Source of the DNA: Candidatus Zambryskiibacteriota bacterium
GTDB lineage: Bacteria; Patescibacteriota; Minisyncoccia; Phycocordibacterales; DATDWN01
Assembly: GCA_016202965.1 (NCBI GenBank)
Contig: JACQNQ010000023.1
Span: 1-12,002, forward strand
Reading direction: 5' to 3'
DNA length: 12,002 nucleotides
A model generated the notes under the pieces. The model was not told where the DNA came from. It saw only the letters and a list, made by a program, of their open reading frames with translations, and did no database searches. A program made the position numbers and the translations under genes. Position 1 is the first letter of the stretch. Each line of letters starts with the position of its first letter. Positions 6,026-11,918 of the stretch are shown piece after piece.

Positions 6026-6487
6026 ATGAAATGGAAGCAACCTCCGATTATAAAAATATACGAAGCTCTTGGCGCGATTGCAGACGGTTGGGTAAAAGTT
6101 GTTGGTAATACTGCAGAAGTTTACTCTTCTAGTGGAAATAAATTTTACGATGTTACTTACAATCCGGTTAAGAAAACTATTATGGCAAATGATAACGGTT
6201 CATATTGGAAGGGGTATCTGGGATATCCGGCCATAGTATTTCTGATGAAAGCAAGAGTTGTATCTTATAATAAAAAAGTGTCAGATTTACTGAAAGATTT
6301 CGCTTGGAAAGATATAAATCAAAAGTTTAAAAACAATTTTGATAAAACACTAATTCATATTCTCTCGTCTAAATCAGAAAGAGAAAAGAAAATGTTGATT
6401 GACTTTACGACAAAAGTTGAAAGTGAAATAAAAGCCCTCAAACTTGGCTATTTTGGCAAAAGAATTTTACCCCCAGAAGGATATTAA
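6026..6487 (+). CDS. Conserved hypothetical protein coupled to gyrB
   Basis: This 153-aa protein starts MKWKQPPIIKIYEALGAIADGWV. The ATG at 6026 follows the gyrB stop (6022-6024) after one base (TAG-T-ATG), so stop-start translational coupling is likely. An earlier in-frame ATG at 5963, inside gyrB, is rejected because its extra 21 residues are read from conserved gyrB sequence. The N-terminal half has strand-like, Tyr/Gly-rich segments (VYSSSGNKFYDV, NDNGSYWKGYLGYPAI). The C-terminal half is helical and Lys-rich and ends LPPEGY. No membrane segment, Cys pair or catalytic motif stands out. I recall similar short proteins in Patescibacteria genomes but no assigned function; the position suggests only co-expression with gyrase. 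Confidence 0.82.
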   Translation: MKWKQPPIIKIYEALGAIADGWVKVVGNTAEVYSSSGNKFYDVTYNPVKKTIMANDNGSYWKGYLGYPAIVFLMKARVVSYNKKVSDLLKDFAWKDINQKFKNNFDKTLIHILSSKSEREKKMLIDFTTKVESEIKALKLGYFGKRILPPEGY

Positions 6488-6500
6488 TTTCCAATCCATA

Positions 6501-6526
6501 TGCTATGATTATAAAGGAGGTGTACT
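6501..6526 (+). promoter_or_regulatory. Perfect Shine-Dalgarno (and possible extended -10) of the 72-aa ORF
   Basis: AAAGGAGGT (6513-6521) is an exact complement of the 16S anti-Shine-Dalgarno tail and sits 5 nt before the ATG at 6527. No other gene here has anything comparable. TGCTATGAT (6501-6509) resembles an extended -10. If it is used, transcription would begin inside the Shine-Dalgarno, so read-through from gyrB is the more likely source of this mRNA. Confidence 0.65.
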
Positions 6527-6745
6527 ATGCAAAGTCCTGACAAGAAATTGAGAGGGTCTTCTAAAGTGGCGTACCCGTCTTCTCAACCTAGAACATATAT
6601 ACCACTAAACCCGGAAGGGAAAAAGTGGTATAAAGGAGCGCTTGAAGCATACAAGGCCGGTAATTTCAAAGAATTTGAAGTAATTTCCGCAGACCTTGAT
6701 AATCGTTTTAATACGAACAAGCGTTGGTTCACGTTTTTGTACTAA
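6527..6745 (+). CDS. Small hypothetical protein, 72 aa
   Basis: The coding call rests on the perfect Shine-Dalgarno at ideal spacing and on a terminator beginning directly after the stop (TAA, 6743-6745). The product has a polar, Ser/Lys/Pro-rich N-terminus (about 1-28). A compact helical part follows (GKKWYKGALEAYKAGNFKEF), then an aromatic C-terminus NKRWFTFLY. It has no Cys, signal peptide or membrane segment. I do not recognise the family. It is the third gene of the gyrB-strand run, 39 nt after the 153-aa gene. Confidence 0.7.
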   Translation: MQSPDKKLRGSSKVAYPSSQPRTYIPLNPEGKKWYKGALEAYKAGNFKEFEVISADLDNRFNTNKRWFTFLY

Positions 6746-6786
6746 GTTTCGCAAAGGAGTCTCGTAATCCTTTGCGGAACTTTTTT
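6746..6786 (+). terminator. Intrinsic terminator after the gyrB-strand run
   Basis: GTTTCGCAAAGGA (6746-6758) pairs with TCCTTTGCGGAAC (6768-6780), with one G-U wobble and a 9-nt loop. TTTTTT follows (6781-6786). It begins immediately after the TAA of the 72-aa gene. Confidence 0.88.
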
Positions 6787-6805
6787 GTTTAAATCACTTT
6801 CCTAC

Positions 6806-6845
6806 AAAATTATTCTTATATTTTCGAAAATATAAGAATAATTTT
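6806..6845. terminator. Perfect 40-bp AT-rich palindrome, probable terminator of the thrS transcript
   Basis: AAAATTATTCTTATATTTTC (6806-6825) is followed by its exact reverse complement (6826-6845). It lies between convergent transcripts and touches the stop codon of the 42-aa ORF downstream of thrS. The stem is long but almost free of GC, and its own 3' arm supplies the U-rich end. It may terminate from either side. Confidence 0.65.
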
Positions 6846-6972
6846 ATATATTTATATGCATCAGTCTCAATAACTCAATAATAAAAGACCAAAAGGCCTG
6901 GCCTATAGATATGAGCGGTCCTACGATAGCCTGGGTAAAACTGACAAACGAAGCGATTATTGTATTAAACAT
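6844..6972 (-). CDS. Possible 42-aa hydrophobic peptide overlapping the thrS 3' end
   Basis: The start ATG (6970-6972) overlaps the last codons of thrS by 8 nt (CATGTTTAA), an arrangement typical of translational coupling. The product, starting MFNTIIASFVSFTQAIVGPL, is almost wholly hydrophobic over residues 4-38 and could be one or two membrane-spanning helices. Its stop lies at the foot of the following palindrome. I do not recognise it. A longer reading from an ATG at 7044 is rejected because those extra residues lie in the conserved thrS C-terminus. Support is positional and compositional only. Confidence 0.4.
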   Translation of the reverse strand: MFNTIIASFVSFTQAIVGPLISIGQAFWSFIIELLRLMHINI

Positions 6973-8176
6973 GTTTATCTCTAATTTCTGCCAATAATTT
7001 TTCCAAAACTTCTTCTTTTGACATTTGACCGAGACCACCCTCATCGCGTGACTCCAGTGTTACTTTTCCACTTTCCATTTCTTTGTCACCAACCACAATC
7101 CAGTAAGGAATCTTATTATTTTTGGCATCGCGAACTTTTCCTCCGAGATTTTCATCAGCGTCATCCAGTTCTGTCCTGATATTATTTTCTTTGAGCATTT
7201 CAAAAACCTTTTTGGCATAGGCATTATGACTTTCTCGCACCGGAATGACTTTAACCTGCACCGGTGACAGCCAAAGAGGGAAATTACCACTGCAATGTTC
7301 TATGATTATAGATAGGAATCGTTCAAATGAACCCATAATGGCTGCGTGTATCATGACAATTCTTTCTTTTTCTCCTTTTTCATTGACACAGGTCAGGTCA
7401 AATCTCTCCGGCATATTAACATCAAGCTGGATTGTCGCCACTTGCCACTCTCTTTTCAAAGAGTCCTTAGCCATGAAATCAAGTTTGGGAGCGTAAAAGT
7501 TAGCTTCTCCCGGAGCTTCAAAGTATTCCGTTTTATTTTCTCTAGCTATCTCGCGAAGAATTTTTTCTGCCTTATCCCATAACTTCTGATTACCGAGATA
7601 TTTTTCTGGAAAATTCATATCACGTAGAGATAGCCGCAGATGAAGTTTCAAACCGAATGTGTTATAGAAAATATGAACAATATCCCAAATTTTTTGTGTC
7701 TCTTTTTTTGCATCTGTGATGCGGCAAAAGACATGGGCATCATCTTGAGTAAACGATCTTACGCGAGAAAGACCATTTAGCTCACCTGATTGCTCGTCGC
7801 GATAGCACATCGTTGAGTTTGCATATCTCTGCGGTAGTTCTCTATAACTCCACGGCTTGCGAGCATAAATCTGAGTATGATGCGGACAGTTCATCGGTTT
7901 CAAAGCAAATTCATCGCCCTCGCGAGTGGTGATGTGAAAAAGATCTTCTTTGAATTTATCCCAATGCCCTGAAGCTTCATACAGATCTTTTTTTGTAATG
8001 TGGGGGATTTCTACTTTTTCGTAGCCGTATTCTTTGCGAAGTTCCCATACGAAATCATCAAGTAAGTTCCGCAGAATTGTTCCTTTCGGGGTCCAAAGCG
8101 GCAGACCGCTTCCGACTAAATCCGAAAAAGTGAAAAGATCCATCTCCCTGCCGATTTTTCTGTGGTCATTTTCCAT
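6965..8176 (-). CDS. thrS: Threonine--tRNA ligase without TGS and editing domains
   Basis: The enzyme activates Thr and charges tRNA-Thr. The 403-aa product starts MENDHRKIGREMDL, which corresponds to about residue 240 of the E. coli enzyme (about 640 aa). The class II core is complete: MNCPHH (95-100), motif 2 YRDEQSGELNGLSRVRSFTQ (125-144), and motif 3 GSFERFLS (282-289). The zinc ligands Cys97, His148 and His277 are all in place. Residues about 304-403 are the anticodon-binding domain, including VGDKEMESGKV. The N-terminal TGS and second (editing) domains are missing, and the 218 bp up to dnaE cannot encode them. FYAPKLDF replaces the usual FYGPKIDF. A -10 box lies 6 nt before the ATG, with no Shine-Dalgarno. 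Confidence 0.95.
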   Translation of the reverse strand: MENDHRKIGREMDLFTFSDLVGSGLPLWTPKGTILRNLLDDFVWELRKEYGYEKVEIPHITKKDLYEASGHWDKFKEDLFHITTREGDEFALKPMNCPHHTQIYARKPWSYRELPQRYANSTMCYRDEQSGELNGLSRVRSFTQDDAHVFCRITDAKKETQKIWDIVHIFYNTFGLKLHLRLSLRDMNFPEKYLGNQKLWDKAEKILREIARENKTEYFEAPGEANFYAPKLDFMAKDSLKREWQVATIQLDVNMPERFDLTCVNEKGEKERIVMIHAAIMGSFERFLSIIIEHCSGNFPLWLSPVQVKVIPVRESHNAYAKKVFEMLKENNIRTELDDADENLGGKVRDAKNNKIPYWIVVGDKEMESGKVTLESRDEGGLGQMSKEEVLEKLLAEIRDKHV

Positions 8177-8182
8177 ATCTCA

Positions 8183-8188
8183 ATACTA
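8183..8188 (-). promoter_or_regulatory. -10 box of thrS
   Basis: TAGTAT on the minus strand ends 6 nt before the ATG at 8176, so transcription would begin at or within 1 nt of the start codon. The sequence upstream is AT-rich (TTTTTATATAAATTGG) and lacks a clear -35 box. The placement fits a leaderless mRNA. Confidence 0.45.
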
Positions 8189-8214
8189 CCAATTTATATA
8201 AAAATTACCACTGA

Positions 8215-8389
8215 ACAAAATCTCGTTGAGCCAAAACCTTTTCAGAACATCTGCAGCCCGCGAGCATGGTTTTTGTCAACGTCCGAGCGAAGCGAGGCTC
8301 ATTGACAAAATCGCGGGCGAAGCCAGAACGAGCTTTTGGCTGGCAAAGTGAGTGTTTCTGAAAAGGTTTTGGCGAGAAAGAGATTTTGT
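8215..8389. repeat. 175-bp nested palindromic element between dnaE and thrS
   Basis: The outer arms ACAAAATCTC (8215-8224) and GAGATTTTGT (8380-8389) are exact inverses. Inside them CCAAAACCTTTTCAGAACA (8231-8249) matches the inverse of 8353-8372 with one extra base. A second hairpin inside pairs CCCGCGA...TTTTGTCAA (8257-8279) with TTGACAAAATCGCGGG (8302-8317) around the loop CGTCCGAGCGAAGCGAGG. The element fills almost the whole gap, ending 6 bp from the dnaE stop. It may end the dnaE transcript, or it may be a non-autonomous mobile palindrome. Confidence 0.75.
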
Positions 8390-8394
8390 CATAT

Positions 8395-11300
8395 CTACTC
8401 CATCAACTTTACTTTTTCTATCAACACGGATTTTCCGGCATTGCGTGTAGAAAAAGTGCCTTTAACTATTATGCAACTTTCCGGGATAAGAATGTCTCGA
8501 AATTCTTCAAAAATTTTTGGAAAAGCCACGGCTTCTATGGAGTCAGTCAGATCAGCCAGTTTTAGAAAAATCATTTTGTCACCGGACTTTGTCATAATAC
8601 TTTTGATTTCTTCCACTATCCCGCCGACAACTACAGGTTCTCTTTCTTTGGCCGTTTCTTTCAACTTTTTTATATCCACTTCTCTATTTTCCAATTTGTG
8701 TTTGAAACTATCCAGTGGATGTCCGGAAATGTATAATCCCAAAAGCTCTTTTTCCCACAGTAATTTATTTGCTGAACTTGTTTCCGGAGTTTTTCCTGCC
8801 TGCGCCCCGCCTGCGCGGGCAGGAGGCAGGTCCAGATGAACTTCTTCGGCTTTCTGCGTTTCAGACATTTGACCGAAAAGAGAATCTTGAGGAGATTCTT
8901 TCGTTCTTTCTTCTTTGTTGAATACAAGCAGTCTGTCCAAATTAAAAAAAAGTGTCGCTCTGCTGTTTTCACCTTTTACCAAAGAGTCCAATGCCCCGAC
9001 TTTGATAAGCGATTCAAGAGATTTTTTATTCAGGTTTTTATCTTTGATTCTGCGTAAGAATTCAGAAAGCGATTTAAAAGGCCCATTTGCCTTGCGTTCG
9101 GCAATTATGGAGTTTGCTACTCCTTCTCCAAAATTTTTTATGGTAGTTAATCCAAACCTAATAGAATCTAGAATCTCGAATTTAGAATCTTGATTTTCTC
9201 CATTCGAACTTCTAACTTCTAACTCCGACCCTACAACCGTAAATCCTCCAAAAGACTGATTTACATCCGGAGGAAGAATGGCAATACCCATTCTCTTACA
9301 TTCAGTAATGATTTCGGCAATCATTTCTATATTGCCGGATTCTGCTGTCAGAACTGCCGACATATAAATAGACGGGAAGTTAGCTTTCATATAGGCCGTT
9401 TGATAAGCCACTTTTCCGTAACTGGCGGCATGAGCTTTATTGAAACCATATCCTTGAAACGGTTCAAACAAATTCCATAATTCTTCGGCTTTTTGAGAAG
9501 ATGTTTTGCCGTATTTTTGACATCCCATAACAAACTTGACATGTTGCCTGGCCATTTCTTCACGTATTTTTTTACCGACCGCTTTGCGGAATTTATCCAC
9601 TTCGTCCCAAGAATAGCCGGCCACTTCAATAGCGGTCATAAGAAGGTCGTCCTGATAGACAAGCACTCCGTATGTTTTATCCAAAAATTTTTTCATATTC
9701 GGATGCGGATATGTTACGGCTTTAAGCCCATGTTTTCTGGCAATATATTCGTTTATATTATCCATCGGTCCGGGACGATACAAAGCGACCATAACGTTTA
9801 TATCGTAAATAGTGGTCGGGCGTAGTTCCTTCAGCCACCTTGTCATGCCGTCGCCGTTTAACTGAAATAGTCCGATAGTTTCGCCGCGAGCCAGCATTTC
9901 AAAAGTTTTTCTGTCGTCAAGGGGAATCTTATCAAGATTAATTTTTATTCCTTTCAGTTTTTCTGTTATTTTAACCGCGTCCGCCAAAATGGAAAGATTG
10001 CGTATGCCCAGAAAATCAAATTTAAGCAAACCAACTCCGTCGTATTCGTCAGTAATTGAGTACATATCGTATTGGGTAATAATTTTGCCTTCTCCTTTTG
10101 GGTCGTATTGAATCGGGCTGTAATCTATTATGGGTGTCGGCGGAATAACCACTCCGGCGGCGTGGACTGAAATATGTCTGGCGCAACCCTCTATTTTTTT
10201 TGCCATATCGATTATTTTTCTTGCATCGGCTTCTTCGTCGTAGAGTTTTTTCAGTTCAGGATTTTCTTTCAATGCTCTCTCCAAAGTCATCGGGAATCCC
10301 TGTGCGCCCGCAGGTATCATTTTAGTTATATTATCGCCGACACTGTATGGAAATCCGAGAGCTCGGGTAACATCTCTGACAGCTCCGCGAGCGGCCATGG
10401 TGCCGAAAGTTCCTATTTGAACCACTTTGTCCGCGCCGTGTTTTTTCTTGGCATATTCAATCATTTCATCACGGCGGTTATCCGCAATATCCATATCAAT
10501 GTCCGGAGCTTTCGGGCGGTCAGGATTTAAAAAACGTTCAAAAGGCAAATTAAACTCAATCGGGTTGATGGTAGTGATGTAATTTAAGTATGAAACCATT
10601 GATCCGCCGGCAGACCCGCGAGTGGTTGTAAGAATTCCGTTGCGTCTTGCGTAATGCAAGAGATCCGAGACCACCAGAAAATACGGCGCGTATCCTTTGT
10701 CGCAGATAATTTTCAATTCGTACTCAATGCGTTCCATAATTTCCGGCGTTTCTTTTAAGTCGTGTCCGGAAAGTCCTTCATATGTCAGGCGTTTTAACTC
10801 ATCATCATGAGATAATCCGTTTTCTACCGTGTATGAAGGCAGAATCCATTTACCTAAAGGAAGTTCAAGATTACATCTATCAGCGATTTTTTGGCAATTT
10901 TCCAGTGCGTCGGGCAAATCCTTGAAATATTTTTCCGCTTGCTCTCCTGTAATGAAAGAAAAGTCGTATTCTGCAGAGTCAATTTTATCCGAAGCATCAG
11001 AGTTTGTTTGAACAGCCATCAAAGTTTCGCGGGCAATGCGGTCTTCCGGATTGATATAGTAAACGTCATGGCAGGCCACAATGGGTGTCGCAGTTTGCGA
11101 AGCAAACTGCGACACTTTTTTCATATTTTCACTATGGCTTTTAATTTCCGGATGAGAAGTAATTTCAAAAAAGAAGTCACTTTGTCCAAAAGTTTTTTTA
11201 TACCAATCCAGTCGCTCCATAGCTTGGTCTGTATTTGCCAGTTTGAGCGACTCCAAAATATCACTTGAAAGAGCCGGAGCGATGGCGATAAGTCCTTCGT

Positions 11301-11685
11301 GATATTTCTCCAAAAGTTCCCTGTCTATGCGAGGCTTGTAGTAAAAACCTTCCATATGAGCTAGTGTTACGAGCATCATTAGATTTTTGTAACCAGCCTC
11401 ATTTTCTGCAAGTAAAACCAGACGGTAACGTTTCTTATCTAAGTTTGTTTTGTCATGTCGTGAGCGATATGCAACATAAGCGTCAATGCCGATAATCGGT
11501 TTGATGCTGGCTTTTTTGCACTTCTGATAAAATTCAATCGTGCCGTACATGTTGGCGTTATCAGTTAAAGCCAAAACCGGCATATTATTTTTTTTGGCTT
11601 CTGTCACCAACTCATCAATTTTCGGCAAGGCATTCAAGAGAGAATAGTGCGAATGTGTATGAAGATGGATAAATTTAGAAGACAT
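8395..11685 (-). CDS. dnaE: DNA polymerase III alpha subunit
   Basis: This is the replicative polymerase, 1096 aa against about 1160 in E. coli. Order: PHP domain (1 to about 280, HLHTHSHYSLL 7-17); palm with catalytic Asp395 and Asp397 in APDIDMDI and Asp557 in LLKFDFLG; fingers (IGLFQLNGDGM, ALYRPGPMDN, YQDDLL, GYGFNKAHAASYG 745-757); HhH region (about 845-900); OB fold (about 1015-1096). A long C-terminal tau-binding domain is not evident. The PHP domain has TDN (41-43) where TDH is usual, GID for GxE (66-68), no Cys in APALSS, and HDVYY for NDVHY (206-210), so its nuclease is probably lost. Two repeat-derived insertions lie at about 819-841 and 954-965. It is upstream of thrS and divergent from uvrA. 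Confidence 0.96.
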   Translation of the reverse strand: MSSKFIHLHTHSHYSLLNALPKIDELVTEAKKNNMPVLALTDNANMYGTIEFYQKCKKASIKPIIGIDAYVAYRSRHDKTNLDKKRYRLVLLAENEAGYKNLMMLVTLAHMEGFYYKPRIDRELLEKYHEGLIAIAPALSSDILESLKLANTDQAMERLDWYKKTFGQSDFFFEITSHPEIKSHSENMKKVSQFASQTATPIVACHDVYYINPEDRIARETLMAVQTNSDASDKIDSAEYDFSFITGEQAEKYFKDLPDALENCQKIADRCNLELPLGKWILPSYTVENGLSHDDELKRLTYEGLSGHDLKETPEIMERIEYELKIICDKGYAPYFLVVSDLLHYARRNGILTTTRGSAGGSMVSYLNYITTINPIEFNLPFERFLNPDRPKAPDIDMDIADNRRDEMIEYAKKKHGADKVVQIGTFGTMAARGAVRDVTRALGFPYSVGDNITKMIPAGAQGFPMTLERALKENPELKKLYDEEADARKIIDMAKKIEGCARHISVHAAGVVIPPTPIIDYSPIQYDPKGEGKIITQYDMYSITDEYDGVGLLKFDFLGIRNLSILADAVKITEKLKGIKINLDKIPLDDRKTFEMLARGETIGLFQLNGDGMTRWLKELRPTTIYDINVMVALYRPGPMDNINEYIARKHGLKAVTYPHPNMKKFLDKTYGVLVYQDDLLMTAIEVAGYSWDEVDKFRKAVGKKIREEMARQHVKFVMGCQKYGKTSSQKAEELWNLFEPFQGYGFNKAHAASYGKVAYQTAYMKANFPSIYMSAVLTAESGNIEMIAEIITECKRMGIAILPPDVNQSFGGFTVVGSELEVRSSNGENQDSKFEILDSIRFGLTTIKNFGEGVANSIIAERKANGPFKSLSEFLRRIKDKNLNKKSLESLIKVGALDSLVKGENSRATLFFNLDRLLVFNKEERTKESPQDSLFGQMSETQKAEEVHLDLPPARAGGAQAGKTPETSSANKLLWEKELLGLYISGHPLDSFKHKLENREVDIKKLKETAKEREPVVVGGIVEEIKSIMTKSGDKMIFLKLADLTDSIEAVAFPKIFEEFRDILIPESCIIVKGTFSTRNAGKSVLIEKVKLME
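8795..8830. repeat. GC-rich palindromic repeat inside dnaE
   Basis: This 36-bp segment starts CCTGCCTGCGCCCCGCCTGC and ends GCAGGAGGCAGG. Its CCTGCCT/AGGCAGG ends and inner CCGC/GCGG pair, and its composition is far more GC-rich than the surrounding gene. It encodes PPARAGGAQAG in the variable linker between the HhH region and the OB fold of DnaE. It looks like an in-frame insertion of a dispersed palindromic repeat. Confidence 0.6.
9163..9231. repeat. Low-complexity direct-repeat insertion inside dnaE
   Basis: The stretch contains iterated units, TAGAATCT-like (TCTAGAATCTCGAATTTAGA) and AACTTCT-like (AACTTCTAACTTCTAACTCC). It encodes GSELEVRSSNGENQDSKFE and a few further residues, between FTVV and IRFGLTTIKNFGEG. 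Those two blocks are nearly adjacent in typical DnaE, so about 20 residues appear added without breaking the frame. Confidence 0.55.
11085..11115. repeat. Perfect 31-bp hairpin inside the dnaE PHP domain
   Basis: GTGTCGCAGTTTGC (11085-11098) and GCAAACTGCGACAC (11102-11115) are exact inverses around GAA. On the plus strand T6 follows (11116-11121), so it has the form of an intrinsic terminator for antisense transcription. It encodes VSQFASQTAT at about residues 191-200 of DnaE and adds little or no length. Confidence 0.6.
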
Positions 11686-11695
11686 AATTCCTCTG

Positions 11696-11704
11696 ATTAT
11701 AGCA
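11696..11704 (-). promoter_or_regulatory. Extended -10 promoter of dnaE
   Basis: TGCTATAAT on the minus strand is a consensus extended -10. It ends 10 nt before the ATG at 11685, giving a leader of about 3-4 nt. AGAGGA lies in the 10-nt gap but would be mostly upstream of the transcription start. No -35 box is visible. Confidence 0.6.
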
Positions 11705-11850
11705 TGTTATGAAAAATCCGCGGTCACCGGTTAACTTGATAATATTTGTAGCTGTAGCCCTCATTTTTCTATACTTATAAAGTATGTTATTATGTCCACC
11801 TACACCATATGGGTCAACCAGAGGTGTATTTTGTATGTTACATATCAAAC

Positions 11851-11880
11851 TTACACTACACGATTAATCGTATAGTGTAA
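11851..11880. promoter_or_regulatory. 30-bp palindrome upstream of uvrA, possible operator
   Basis: TTACACTACACGATT (11851-11865) followed by AATCGTATAGTGTAA (11866-11880) is palindromic at every position except one mismatched pair. It sits in the 233-bp divergent dnaE-uvrA gap, immediately upstream of where the uvrA -35 would lie. Terminator function is unlikely between divergent promoters, so a dimeric regulator site or a cruciform is a better guess. The rest of the gap holds smaller inverted repeats: ATACTT-ATA-AAGTAT (11771-11785) and TACACC/GGTGTA (11801-11806, 11823-11828). Confidence 0.4.
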
Positions 11881-11905
11881 CAGTTCGTATATTCGGTCAC
11901 GTTCG

Positions 11906-11911
11906 TATAAT
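11906..11911 (+). promoter_or_regulatory. -10 box of uvrA
   Basis: A consensus TATAAT ends 7 nt before the uvrA ATG at 11919, so the expected transcription start is the start codon itself. It lies at the end of a GTTCGTAT direct repeat (11883-11890 and 11901-11908). No clear -35 box or Shine-Dalgarno is present. Confidence 0.6.
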
Positions 11912-11918
11912 TTGTGTC

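Noticed and set aside
8795..8830. CRISPR-like or integron-like site
   Set aside because: There is only a single copy within a coding frame, with no spacers, integrase or recombination core.
8336..8839. 167-aa plus-strand open frame opposite the dnaE 3' end
   Set aside because: It is antisense to the OB-fold region and runs from the palindromic element into the GC-rich repeat. No independent support.
10174..10530. 118-aa plus-strand open frame opposite the dnaE palm
   Set aside because: It is a shadow of strongly conserved polymerase codons, with no start signal of its own.
11883..11911. SOS (LexA) box upstream of uvrA
   Set aside because: The TTCGTAT/ATTCG words superficially resemble the Gram-positive box, but no complete palindromic CGAAC-N4-GTTCG arrangement is present.
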